64,000 bases of DNA from NCBI GenBank assembly GCA_031841125.1, contig CM063112.1, forward strand, positions 23,710,603 to 23,774,602, read 5' to 3'. Source of the DNA: Acanthococcus lagerstroemiae. Lineage: Eukaryota; Arthropoda; Insecta; Hemiptera; Eriococcidae. The position numbers and the translations under genes are program-made. A model generated the notes under the pieces. The model saw nothing but the letters and a program-made list of their open reading frames with translations, was not told where the DNA came from and made no database searches. Below are positions 1 through 9,329 of this stretch, piece by piece; positions within the stretch are counted from its first letter, which is position 1, and each line of letters begins with the position of its first letter.

Positions 1-940
1 TCAGCATTTTGTCAGTGATGATCTATAATTTAAAAAAAAAAATGCACGGTGTACTTTCTCTAATTTCTAAAATAGAAACTGAATAGGTACATGTTTTCCA
101 GTGAAACCGATAGGTACCTATTTGAGTGAATGAATGTAAACGAAAAAGCAGGCATTGCAAGTACGACATGCTCTGCAAGAATGGAGACTTGTGAATCAAG
201 TGGCGTAAGGAAGGAGTGGAAGAGAAGCTTATCTAGAATATAGAAGTATTCAAATACATGAAGTTACCTCTTGTCGGGTATCTCAAATGAGGTGGTTTCA
301 ACAATACACTCCATTAATTAATGTAAATCAACGATTGGAGTATAACCATTCTGACAAACTTACCTATAAGCTCTAATAATAACTCGTTGCAGTAATTCTT
401 GGCAGCGGAAAATCGAATGTTCGTTCCGATTTCATACGGCGCAAAAATAATTTAGAAATTAGTTCCTGGATGAAACTTGCATGTAACTTGTGTCACCGGA
501 TCGTTTGAAAAATCCTTGTAGCCTATTTGACACGTAAAATACGAAGAATGAAAGACTGATAATATATAATTCGGAAATTGAACTAACTCACATTACCGGA
601 TCGTACTTATCTCTTATGATAAATTAACGAAATGATAATAGCCAGGAACAGAGTTCATATCATGCCATATTCGTTGATTACATAACATTGGATAAAGAAA
701 TAATGAGAGTATTCCAAATAGTACTATTTGCTTTTCTTGCTACTTATAAGAAAAAAAGTGTACCTTATCATCATGCCTTTCAGCAGCTAACTGAGTTCGA
801 ATTCACCGACAAAGTAACGACTGTTATAATCTGTTTCGAAGTAATATGTTTCTCTTCGGAAGGTCAAATCAATTGACACGTAGCACCCGCCAACTTACGC
901 TAACAGCTGATAAGTTGACCTGCATCATGCATCTGCTGAT
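1..940. other. Non-coding stretch, nothing recognised
   Basis: AT-rich sequence without a coding frame I can support, an RNA gene or a clear terminal inverted repeat. The short open frame at 688-876 has no recognisable motif and I treat it as chance. Confidence 0.5.
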
Positions 941-1327
941 CTGACAGGTCGAAACGTGGTTGACCATGAGACCTGTGACCGCGCTTATCTTTCTCCCGCA
1001 CTCTCTCCCCTGCGGTCGCTGTCACCGTGGATTTACAATACAATTCGAATTGGCAACATGTCGCGAACAGACTTTCAAATGTTAAAGTTTGTCCGCGACA
1101 TATCGCCGACTCGAAGCAGGGCTTGGAAGCCTAACAATAAAACTTCCGCTTTCAGCTTAGCTTCCAATTATAAAAATTTTTCGCTTCCGGCTTTTAGCTT
1201 ATATACCGGGTTAGGTTTTTATGGTCGGCTACTAGTAGCCGAGCCTACTACAATCAGTTTTGTGTGACGTCACACCAGTGAGTTACTGTTAGTAAGAGTA
1301 CCCGTCTTTTTTGGTGCGAATAGCTAT

Positions 1328-1691
1328 GTTTCTTTTACATAGATTTTGCATAATCTGGATTACGGATTGTGAAAATCCAACAAAATTCTGTTTTATTTAC
1401 AAATCCGAAATCGGATTTTGAAAATCCACCTTGTTCGTTTTGCCAGATTCTGAACAGTTTAATCCAGATTATGAAAATCTAAAATCTACTAGGGTAGTAG
1501 ATTTTGAAAATGGATTGTGGATTCTTCTTATCACATAGAACTAACTTTACGAATTTTGTTGTTCGTTTTACTGGATTTTTATAGATGGATTCTGGTTTTT
1601 TGGATTTTGCAACAGAAAATCCGTGCATAATCAAATAAAAATCTGCCATAATCCAGATTTTAGATTTTGGCAAAATCCGTGTAAAAGAAAC
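1328..1691. mobile_element. MITE made of GATTTTGAAAATCC-type words
   Basis: The ends are inverted: GTTTCTTTTACATAGATTTTGC on the left, and its near complement GCAAAATCCGTGTAAAAGAAAC on the right. The interior is a degenerate repetition of the words GATTTTGAAAATCC and AATCCAGATTAT. There is no coding capacity. It interrupts the left arm of the 1255-2698 element, because sequence on both sides pairs with an uninterrupted right arm. Superfamily is not determined. Confidence 0.55.
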
Positions 1692-1718
1692 AAACTTACT
1701 GACTCCCATTTGAAAAAC

Positions 1719-2417
1719 CAGTGTTTGGAACCGATTCAATTTTTCGTTTGGATCGGTTTCGGGCTTTGTAGCTTCAATTTAGGTTGGTTTCGGTTCGGAA
1801 CTTCCATTTAATTTCTCAATAGGTTTCGGTTTCAGTCATGAGACCGATTTAAAATACTGAAAGGGTCTTATTTCGGTCTTTCATTGCTGAACCAGTTTTG
1901 GTTATGGTCTTCACTTCACATAATGAATTGGTTTCAGTCGGGCTCAAAAGATCTTTCTCAAACAAAATAAAAATCTCATCATTTCTATATATAGTCAAAT
2001 CAGCCATAATTGGAAACCAACCATAAGATATGAACTGTAGGATCGACTTACTTGGGAATGGGCATTGGCAGGTTGAATTATTCTGTAGATCAGTTCAAAT
2101 ATCTAACTCTTTTACTAGGTCGGCAACAAAGAAGAACAGATAACAGAAAACCGCATTGACCGAAGACCGATTGGGACCTTTTCATTTAATTGGTTAACGG
2201 TCTTGACACAGACATGAGCAGTCGGTTTTGGTTTCAGTTAAACCTACATTTCAAACATTTGGTTTGTGTTTTGGTTAATGACCAGTTGAGTTTAAGGTTT
2301 TAGGTCTAAATTTGGTCTTTTGCACATTAAAGGGTTTTGGTTTCGGTCTCACGACACTGTTGAATTTGAATGGGTTCCGGATTTGGTTTCGGTCCCGGTT
2401 CCCAGTTCCAAACACTG
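1719..2417. mobile_element. hAT-like non-autonomous element, GGTTTCGG words
   Basis: The ends are CAGTGTTTGGAAC and its complement GTTCCAAACACTG. The flanking 8-mers are TGAAAAAC (1711-1718) and AGAAAAAC (2418-2425), a 7/8 match that fits the 8-bp target duplication of hAT elements. The interior is built from degenerate copies of GGTTTCGGTCT and its variants. No transposase is encoded. It sits inside the left arm of the 1255-2698 element. The right arm reads AAGAAAAACAC without interruption where this element was inserted. Confidence 0.75.
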
Positions 2418-2847
2418 AGAAAAACACATGAAGCAAAGATCATTATGTTACTATTTGAGAATAAGAAATTTGTTAGAAAGCAGAGGTATATTTTTTTAAA
2501 TCTACATAGAAGGTTCTTAGCATTTGCTAATAAACTTCTGGTTTCTAACAAATTTCTTATTCTCAGGTAGTAACATAATGATCTTTGCTCCGCGTGTTTT
2601 TCTTATGGGAGTTAATACGTTCGCATGAAAAAAGACGGGTACTTCTTCTAACTGTAACAGAGAGTAGTAACATACTTTGTGACGTCATCACAAAACTGGT
2701 CTATTCTTTTCCAGTGTGATCTTTGATCAATGATCACGCTGGGCACCGTAGCATTAGTGTTTATTTGCCTACTAGTAGCCGATTCGGGTCGGCTAGGCAG
2801 GCGGTTCGTTTTAATGTGAAGATGTGAACTGTCATTGGACAGCATTA

Positions 2848-3078
2848 AGGTGGATTTACGTTTGAGTCGGCAACACGTCGTGGACAAATAAAAATTTTTT
2901 ATTACCCCAATTAAATTAAATTAATTTATATTATTATATAAAATCAAATAAAATTTTTAGGGTCTTTTCATCTTTTTATTATATTAAAACTTTTTTATTT
3001 TAATATAAAATTCATATAAGCTTTTCAATGCTAAAAATGTGTCCGCGGCATGTTGCTGACTCGAATGTAAATCCACCT
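2848..3078. mobile_element. MITE with TTA target duplication
   Basis: The terminal inverted repeats run about 43 bp, starting AGGTGGATTTACGTTTGAGT and ending ATGTAAATCCACCT. The sequence TTA flanks both ends (2845-2847 and 3079-3081), the TWA type of duplication made by PIF/Harbinger-like elements. The centre is AT-rich and non-coding. A shorter, more degenerate relative lies at about 1027-1115, with GTGGATTTAC, TTGGCAACATGTCGCG and the inverted GTCCGCGACATATCGCC. Confidence 0.7.
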
Positions 3079-3368
3079 TTAGTGTTTATGTTTAGTGTTC
3101 TGTTTGATTACCGCGTAGAAGACATTAACGACCGTTTTAAGACTCGATTACTCTTTGGTAATACTGGCCCTAAGAAAAAGACTTTAAACTATCCATATTT
3201 ACGGTCTCTTTTTCTCACTCAGTCAACGTTAACTTCTGCTCATTAAAGGACCTTAATTTTTGTTTGTAGTTTTCAGTCTTTTTTTTTTCTGGACATATTT
3301 CACAACTTGAGGTATGCGATGCAGTGCTGGATGGCTGAAGGCCGAAGTACTTCGACTTTGAGTCAGGG

Positions 3369-3826
3369 CCAAAGACGTTTATACTACTACACTAGATACC
3401 TAACTTCAGCCTGCTAGTAGTATAAACCCTTCTCACCCACCCCGCGTTTTAGTATCCCATCTGCTACCCTCACCAGTATAGAAAATCGGCTCCAATGCAT
3501 TTTAAATGGGAAATTGGTAATTTTTAAATGACGCTCATTACATTTTGCTTGGGTAAAACAATTTGAAAATTTGACAGACCATGCATTCATATCTTGGGAA
3601 CAGAAAAATATAAGAAAAACAATATGTCACACTTCAATTTCTTTTTTTTTCAATTTGAACACCGGCACTTCCACGTGAAATTCACCATGTATTTTGAATG
3701 GGAAAAATGACTATACCCATGACTGGCGAATGCTTATGCAACATTCGCACAAGTTCTGGATACGCTTTTGTACTACAGTAGGTATAGAAAGTTAGGTATC
3801 TAATGTAGTAGTATAAACGTCTTTGG
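3369..3826. mobile_element. MITE with CCAAAGACG ends and TCAGGG duplication
   Basis: The ends CCAAAGACGTTTATACTACT and AGTAGTATAAACGTCTTTGG are inverted repeats that extend about 41 bp, with a few mismatches. TCAGGG lies immediately outside both ends (3363-3368 and 3827-3832). The interior is non-coding. The right-hand copy of the target continues into CAGGGCTTGGAAG, which looks like the end of another element, so this MITE probably landed on that end. Confidence 0.7.
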
Positions 3827-4111
3827 TCAGGGCTTGGAAGTCAGCTGAAAGCCGAAAGCTAAAAGCCAAAAAAGCCGTATTTTTGAGGAAGCCAAAAGCA
3901 AAATCAGAATCCAAAAAATGTACTAGTGCTGGAAAGCTGAAAGCTAAAAGCAAAATTGTTTTCAGCTTCTTTTCGGCTTCTATGTTTTAAATAAGTGATA
4001 AGCCAAAGCCAATAAACAACAACTTTGGTGCTCATCTGGTGCCAGTACACCAGTAGGCCAGTACAGTAAGAGGTAACGCCGGTAACTGGTAAGCCTCTCC
4101 TGACGCCCTGA
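3827..4111. repeat. Degenerate AGCTGAAAGC word repeats
   Basis: The sequence starts with CAGGGCTTGGAAG and then consists of scrambled variants of AAAGCTGAAAGCC in both orientations. The same opening, CAGGGCTTGGAAGCC, occurs at about 1117. Open frames here (for example 3904-4203 on the minus strand) are products of the short-word composition and not genes. Confidence 0.5.
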
Positions 4112-4119
4112 CTCAGTTT

Positions 4120-5117
4120 CAGAGATGGAAAGCAAACTAATAGCTGAAAGTGGAAAGCCAAAAGCGAAGAGTTTTGTACCTGAAAAGCAAAAGCTGAAAG
4201 CAAAAGCTAGAATGTACAAATAATTGAAAGCAAAAGCAAACGTTTTATTTTTTCCAGCTTTTCCAGTATTTATCTATTTATAACATATAAATTATAATTT
4301 CAAATTTTCATTTTTATTTTCACTATCTCAATGGTCAGTGCTGTATGCTGTTAAAGTGTTAATTGTTAAGCAATGTCGTGAAAAGCTATTTAAAAAAAAT
4401 ATAATGTACAAAATATTCAAAATTTAGGGAAAAAGCCGAAAGTCAAAAGCATAAAACTGAAAGCTTATGAATTTTGTCTTGAAAAGCAAAAGCCAAAAGG
4501 GGAAGCTGAATATGAAGAAATTTAAAAAGCAAAAGATAAGGTTTTATTTTCTACGGTCAGAAGCTAAAGCCGTAAGCAAAAGTTTCATCATATAACTTTC
4601 CATCTCTACCAGAGATGGAAAGCAAACTAAAAGCTGAAAGCGAAAAGCTGAAAGCGAAAAACCAAAAGCGAAGAGTTTTTTTACCTGAAAAGCAAAAGCT
4701 GAAAGCAAAAGCTAGAATGGACAAATAATTAAAAGTAAAAGCAAAAGTTTTATTTTTTACAGCTTTTTTAGTATTTATCTATTAATATTTTATAAATTAT
4801 AATTTCAAATTTTCATTTTTATTTTCATTATCTCAATGGTCAGTGCTGTTCTGCTGTTAAAGTGTTCACTGTTGAGCAGTGTTGTGAAAAGCTATTTCTG
4901 AAAAATATAATGTTGAACAAAATATTCAAAATTTAGGGAAAAAGCCGAAAGTCAAAAGCGGAAAACTGAAAGCTTATGATTTTTGTGTTGAAAAGCAAAA
5001 GCCAAAAGGGAAAGCTAAATATGAAAAAATTTGGAAAGCAAAAGCTAAAGTTTTATGTTCCAAGGTCAGAAGCTAAAGCTGTAAGCAAAAGTTTTATCAT
5101 ATGGCTTTCCATCTCTG
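4120..5117. mobile_element. hAT-like MITE, tandem dimer
   Basis: Two head-to-tail copies of a roughly 490-bp element occupy 4120-4608 and 4610-5117. Each begins CAGAGATGGAAAGC and ends in ACTTTCCATCTCT or GCTTTCCATCTCTG. The copies are closely similar throughout, including the internal TCTCAATGGTCAGTGCTGT. The dimer as a whole is flanked by a perfect 8-bp duplication, CTCAGTTT (4112-4119 and 5118-5125), typical of hAT. No such duplication separates the two copies. The subterminal parts are rich in AAAAGCTGAAAGC words. No transposase is present. Confidence 0.85.
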
Positions 5118-5204
5118 CTCAGTTTGTTTATAGAAGTTGAAAGTCAAAAGCCGAAAAAAGCCGTATTTTTGTGGAATCTGAAACCGGAATTCGAATCCGA
5201 ACAA

Positions 5205-6360
5205 GCAGCCAGCTGCTGGAAGAGGGTCGGCTCTCGACTGAAAAATTAGAGGCTAGCCTATCTCTTATTAGCGGTCCTTGGAAAAGATATCAGGAAAAAG
5301 ACCTATTGGTAATCATGTTTAAGGTCTTTTGTTCCTGGATATAAGAGCTGATAGAGGAAAGGTAATTGGGATAACACATAACACTACACAGTACACACAC
5401 ATCAACAGCATAAGTAGGTTCAAAAGGCTTCAGACGGCGAAGCTGCAGGCTCCGCAACATTCGCACTTCAACCATTTGGTCAAATATTTCATTCTGAAGA
5501 GCAACTGAACAACAGATGAAAGACCAACACTACTCCTAGCTGACCCTAAAAACATCAAATGATTAGCAAACAATTATCCACTTCTAAGGGAATGAACACA
5601 ACGTAATATTCACGCTAGCAGATTCTCTGTTCCCTTGATCAGGGCCATCGAGAGGGGGTACTTTTCCCCCAGGCCCGGGGTTTTTGAGACGGCCCACAGA
5701 GTCACAGAAATTATATAATTATCAAATACATAGAAAATATGCTTTTTTACAAGCAAATAATTTCAGTATAGGCTCGCAGATTTTTCCACCGGGCCCGGTT
5801 TGGCTCTTGGAGGCCCTCCCCTTGATAATAATTATACGCATAGGTATGACATACATACGTCCTATGACTGATTCGGCTGAATAATGTTACACAAGACATC
5901 GTTACAAACATAATGTGCACTCACTTCAGCATACTGATTTACTGATAACATCTTTACATGCTACATATTACAACTCGTTCGCTTCTCGCTACTACTGGTA
6001 ACTGGCGACAGAAAACGTTCTTCTATATTATCTACTCAATTCAACAAATTCAGGTGGCATCTTAGGATGAGGAAATTGTAACCCATCATGCGCTGAAAAC
6101 TCAGCATTGACATAAGAACGATACAAAGTTGCTTGATAATAGTTATAATTATAATCATGAAATAATCAAAACAATGTAATTGAATGTTAACGGCTTTGAT
6201 GGCCCCAATAAAAACTTTCACAAAAAACACCCAATCAATGCAGAAGAACAGAACACACCGCTTATTCCAAAACCCACAAAAGATAACAAGAATTCCTTTT
6301 CCGTATTATTCCGTTTAATGTGTTCAGAATTCATTTTCCGTCTTAATGTGTTCTACATGG
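5205..6360. repeat. Dispersed repeat family, copy 1
   Basis: The sequence from about AGCTGCTGGAAGAGGGTCGG onward matches 25655-26250 over most of its length. Shared stretches include GACTGAAAAATTAGAG, GGCTCCGCAACATTCGCACT, AACATCAAATGATTAGC and ACTGGTAACTGGC. AGGGTCGGCT near 5224 and AGCTGACCCT near 5538 are inverse complements, so the first 330 bp may be a TIR element by themselves. This copy carries the 5640-5818 insertion, which the other copy lacks. It is non-coding. Confidence 0.7.
5640..5818. mobile_element. hAT-like MITE with a proven empty site
   Basis: The element starts CAGGGCCATCGAGAGG and ends CTCTTGGAGGCCCTC, imperfect inverted ends. The 8-mer CCCTTGAT flanks both sides (5632-5639 and 5819-5826) and matches perfectly. 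The second copy of the host repeat shows the undisturbed target once, at 26093-26100. There is no coding capacity. Confidence 0.85.
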
Positions 6361-6420
6361 TAATCAGGCAGAACACTAAACATAAACACTAGGTAATGCT
6401 GACGCCTCCTAGCCGACTTG

Positions 6421-6499
6421 TGAGGAGTTATCTGTCAAAAGGGGGTCCGTTCCATAAGAAATACATTGAACGGACGCCCTTTTGACAGATAACTCCTCA
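6421..6499. repeat. 79-bp near-perfect hairpin
   Basis: Two 32-bp arms (6421-6452 and 6468-6499) pair with a single mismatch around a 15-base loop. The arm begins TGAGGAGTTATCTGTCAAAA. It lies beside repeat sequence related to 945-3250. It is probably a very short MITE or the surviving ends of a deleted foldback element. Confidence 0.75.
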
Positions 6500-6529
6500 A
6501 ATAATGATTAGCAAACAATTATCAAGCAT

Positions 6530-6810
6530 CGGCTACTAGTAGGAAAATAAACACTAATGCTAAGGTGCCTTGCGCCCTCTTGCAGAGTCCGCAACAACTA
6601 AAGAAGAAGAAAAAAAGTGATTGCAATAGGCTCGGCTACTCACAGCTGACCCTAAAAACAAAGCAAACACGCATCGGCTACTATGTAGTAGGCAAATAAG
6701 CACTAATGCTACAGTGCCCAGGGTGATCAAAGATCATACTGGATACTGCAAAAGTTGAAAATTTGATTGCAATAGGCTCGGCTACTAGTAGCCGGCCCTA
6801 AAAATTTATA
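6530..6810. repeat. Fragments of the TAGTAGCCGA repeat family
   Basis: Two broken pieces repeat the words ATCGGCTACT, AATAAGCACTAATGCTA and GATTGCAATAGGCTCGGCTAC. They are in the opposite orientation to the 2690-2800 region, which reads GATCTTTGATCA followed by GCATTAGTGTTTATTTGCC. They are non-coding. Confidence 0.55.
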
Positions 6811-7299
6811 AGTTACCATAATTTAACCGTCATTTTTGGGAGAGTGAGAATTTATGGTAAATAACCCCAACTGAAGGTGATTGGAAAGTTTGAGACTTGT
6901 ACCTATAATATATCTATGGTAAAATAACCTCTTATATTTGGACTGGTGAAAATTTTAAAACTGGTACTTTCTTCTTAATTACTTCATAGCACTGCCAAAC
7001 ATGAAACATCAGATTCATCATCTTCATCTGAAAACTTGAAAATAAACTAAAACCGCAAACTGGCAAACCCAACCCAGCTGAACAGAAAATCCAACATTTT
7101 ATGAAAAAATTATCAATCGACCAAGTTTTGATTTTGGCTTTGTAGTTGTGTAATTACTGGTTATCTTACAGAAATTATGCAATTTTCGGAAAATTAGAAA
7201 TTACAATTTACAATTACTGCAAGCTGCAATATGTAATTTTACGTAAAATTTACACTGCAAGTTTTGGTAAAATAACGAGTCCAGCAACTCTACCTGTGA

Positions 7300-7481
7300 C
7301 TAGGGCTCTATAGTTCCACCTGGGTATACTAAGCCACCATTTTGGTTCATACTGCGCCCGTCGATGCCGAATTGACTACGCGTTACGCTCCGCATAGTCG
7401 GATTCGGCATCCACGGGTGGCGGGCGCAGTATGAACCAAAATGGCGGCTTAGTATACCCAGGTGAAACTATAGAGCCCTAG
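7300..7481. repeat. Foldback element, about 80-bp arms
   Basis: The left arm starts CTAGGGCTCTATAGTTCCAC and the right arm ends with its complement before 7481. The arms meet near 7370-7400 around a CG-rich loop. The inner arm GCGCCCGTCGATGCCGAATT is also found in the hairpin at 24711-24838, so both belong to one family. It is non-coding. Confidence 0.8.
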
Positions 7482-8844
7482 TAAAATACTAGATGGTCTA
7501 AGGTAAGTGTGACGCGTAGACCAGTGGTGTCAGATCTAAGTTTCTGAATTTCTCTAAATTTCAAAAACATTCGGAATAATATTCAAAAGAAATGTATGTA
7601 GGCTTCTTAAAAATCCATGGTATTCCTATGATTTTATCCTGATTTCTTTGAATTTCTTTGGAAAATATAAAGAATTCTGAATTTCGCCTTTCCTTTCCAT
7701 CACGAACTTTCCCAAAACTAAAGAGATGATTACTTCACATCTGGTAGCACTGGAACTGGAACCGCTATCCCTCCTCCATTACGTCGTGCCTTTTGGCGGT
7801 AAAACTTTCCTAGCCTGTAGCTTACCTAACAACATGGGACGTGACGGAGAAGGAGATTTGTGTGTTTGTGTGCGTATATTGGTACAGTCATCGACAAGAC
7901 TGATTCATATGTTGTGTCATCCAAGGGTAACCTTATCTACTTTTTCAGTGTCATGGAAAAGAGATTTAATGAACACGTAGTTTTAGGCATTTTTTCCTGG
8001 ACAATTTCAAGGGCTTAGTCCGCTTAGTCACGTTTCGCTGTGCAGGCTAAGTCTTGTTCTGTTGTACCCTGTTCCTGGAAGAGTCACAGTCCGCCATTTC
8101 CGAAAATGAGTTCGCATTTTTTGACAGTCGTCTATGTGTTACAGAAACGATTAAATACAGGATGAATTTCAGTTTAAAATGGATTAGAAATTGCTTAGTT
8201 TGAGCATTTTTCCTTTCAAAATAACTGTATTTAGCGAAGTGAGCGTAAACAAAATGAACATACGTATTTAGTTCGGCTCGTCAGACTTGGCGGTTTGTTT
8301 GGATGCTATGTATCTTGGGTACGTATAATACTCATAGTAAAATGCGAAAATTGGGTAATGATTTCGCGATTATTATTCTCGTAAGCGTGTACCAGTCGGT
8401 ATTTTACCTACTCTTAACGTAAATCTGCCAGCTCTGGCTGGGATTAAGTCGGGTGTCCGAAGTTGCATATCCTTGGAATATGCTTGTACAACTCCTCAGT
8501 GGTTTAATTTGGTGATTGAAATTCGTTCCGGAGTGGAAGAAATGAATATAAAGATCGTGGAAGTTCGTTGTCGGATCTGCTGCTTGTGTAGACTACATTC
8601 GGGAATTACCTTGGCTTATGTTGAATTAAGTTGGCGTATGTCGGCATATCTCGCAACACAGTACATTGAATACTTTTGTTTCACCGGCTACTGGGTAAAG
8701 ATGATAAGTGTGATGATTCTTATTGACATTTGCGCGGAAGAAATTACCACTGGGCTCTGACTGAAATAAATTGCATTTTCTTAGAACTGAACGACTTCCT
8801 GTGTGCAGTTATGAGTAAGAATAAACGAGTGTATCATTTTGTAG
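7482..8844. other. Non-coding stretch upstream of candidate exon
   Basis: I see no supported gene. The open frames at 7726-7980 and 8473-8760 show no domain, and their codons look random. If the exon at 8845 is real, this stretch would hold its promoter and 5' untranslated exon, but I could not place either. Confidence 0.35.
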
Positions 8845-8892
8845 GTCCATGGATGATCCCTCCTCGGAAGTAACGATTCAGTTATCTGCTAG
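8845..8892 (+). CDS. Candidate first coding exon of an unknown split gene
   Basis: A pyrimidine-rich acceptor ending TTTTGTAG is followed by a short exon with ATG at 8849, and then a donor GTATGC at 8893. It would encode MDDPSSEVTIQLSA plus two bases of the next codon (AG), giving a phase-2 junction. The acidic-polar start looks like a genuine N-terminus. The exon at 13549 and the tandem copy at 10202 both accept phase 2 and would continue with S-T-D-L or S-N-D-L. I do not recognise the protein. The alternative is a chance pairing of splice-like words. Confidence 0.3.
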
Positions 8893-9329
8893 GTATGCGA
8901 CATAGTATTGTGATGAAGTTAGAAGAAACGGTGGAGTTGTCTTTACCAGACTGAAGTCAGTTGAATCCCAGTTATGTATGTATTCGCAGAAATAAAGATT
9001 CTTATCTCTTGTTAGCTTGGTATACTAGATACATATTTCCAGTAGTTCATTGTCCATTGAAATGTACGTTAGTGCAGTTCAAAACTGCGATGTGTGAAAT
9101 TCAGGTAAACACGGGAATAAAACTGTCTCAAATAGCTGCAATACTCGTGGATCTGAGAAATATCGTAATATATTTTGATGCTTCTATAAGTTGTCCGGAA
9201 GCAATAGTAATAGCTATCTAGCATTTAGTGAATCCTTTGAATTTGAATTCTCTTAGACTGCATGTGTTTAGCTTTCATCTGTTAGTACTCCTATCGTTAC
9301 TAAAAACTGGAATTTATATTTCTTGACAG

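Larger units (their letters stand above)
1255..2698. mobile_element. Inverted-repeat element interrupted by two others
   Basis: The left end reads CAGTTTTGTGTGACGTCAC and the right end mirrors it as GTGACGTCATCACAAAACTG. Further in, GTACCCGTCTTTTTT at about 1313 mirrors AAAAAAGACGGGTAC at about 2629, and GAATAAGAAATTTGTTAG at about 2459 mirrors its complement near 2542. If the two insertions at 1328-1691 and 1719-2417 are removed, the left arm becomes one continuous stretch of roughly 170 bp that pairs with 2539-2698. The original element was therefore a foldback MITE of about 380 bp. No clear target-site duplication survives. Confidence 0.55.
945..3250. mobile_element. Host repeat copy with nested insertions
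   Basis: The outermost layer is a dispersed repeat containing the words CTACTAGTAGCCGA and GCATTAGTGTTTATTTGCC. Parts of it recur in the opposite orientation at about 6340-6400 and 6530-6800. At least four other elements sit inside this copy (1255-2698, 1328-1691, 1719-2417 and 2848-3078), each with its own inverted ends. At the 6720-6790 relative the sequence runs through the place where the 1255-2698 element lies here, which argues that it is an insertion. No transposase is present, so the family is non-autonomous and its outer ends are uncertain. Confidence 0.5.

Noticed and set aside
7300..7481. Bacterial-type terminator or origin hairpin
   Set aside because: The long arms are shared with another copy at 24.7 kb and lie in insect-like DNA. 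A foldback element explains it.
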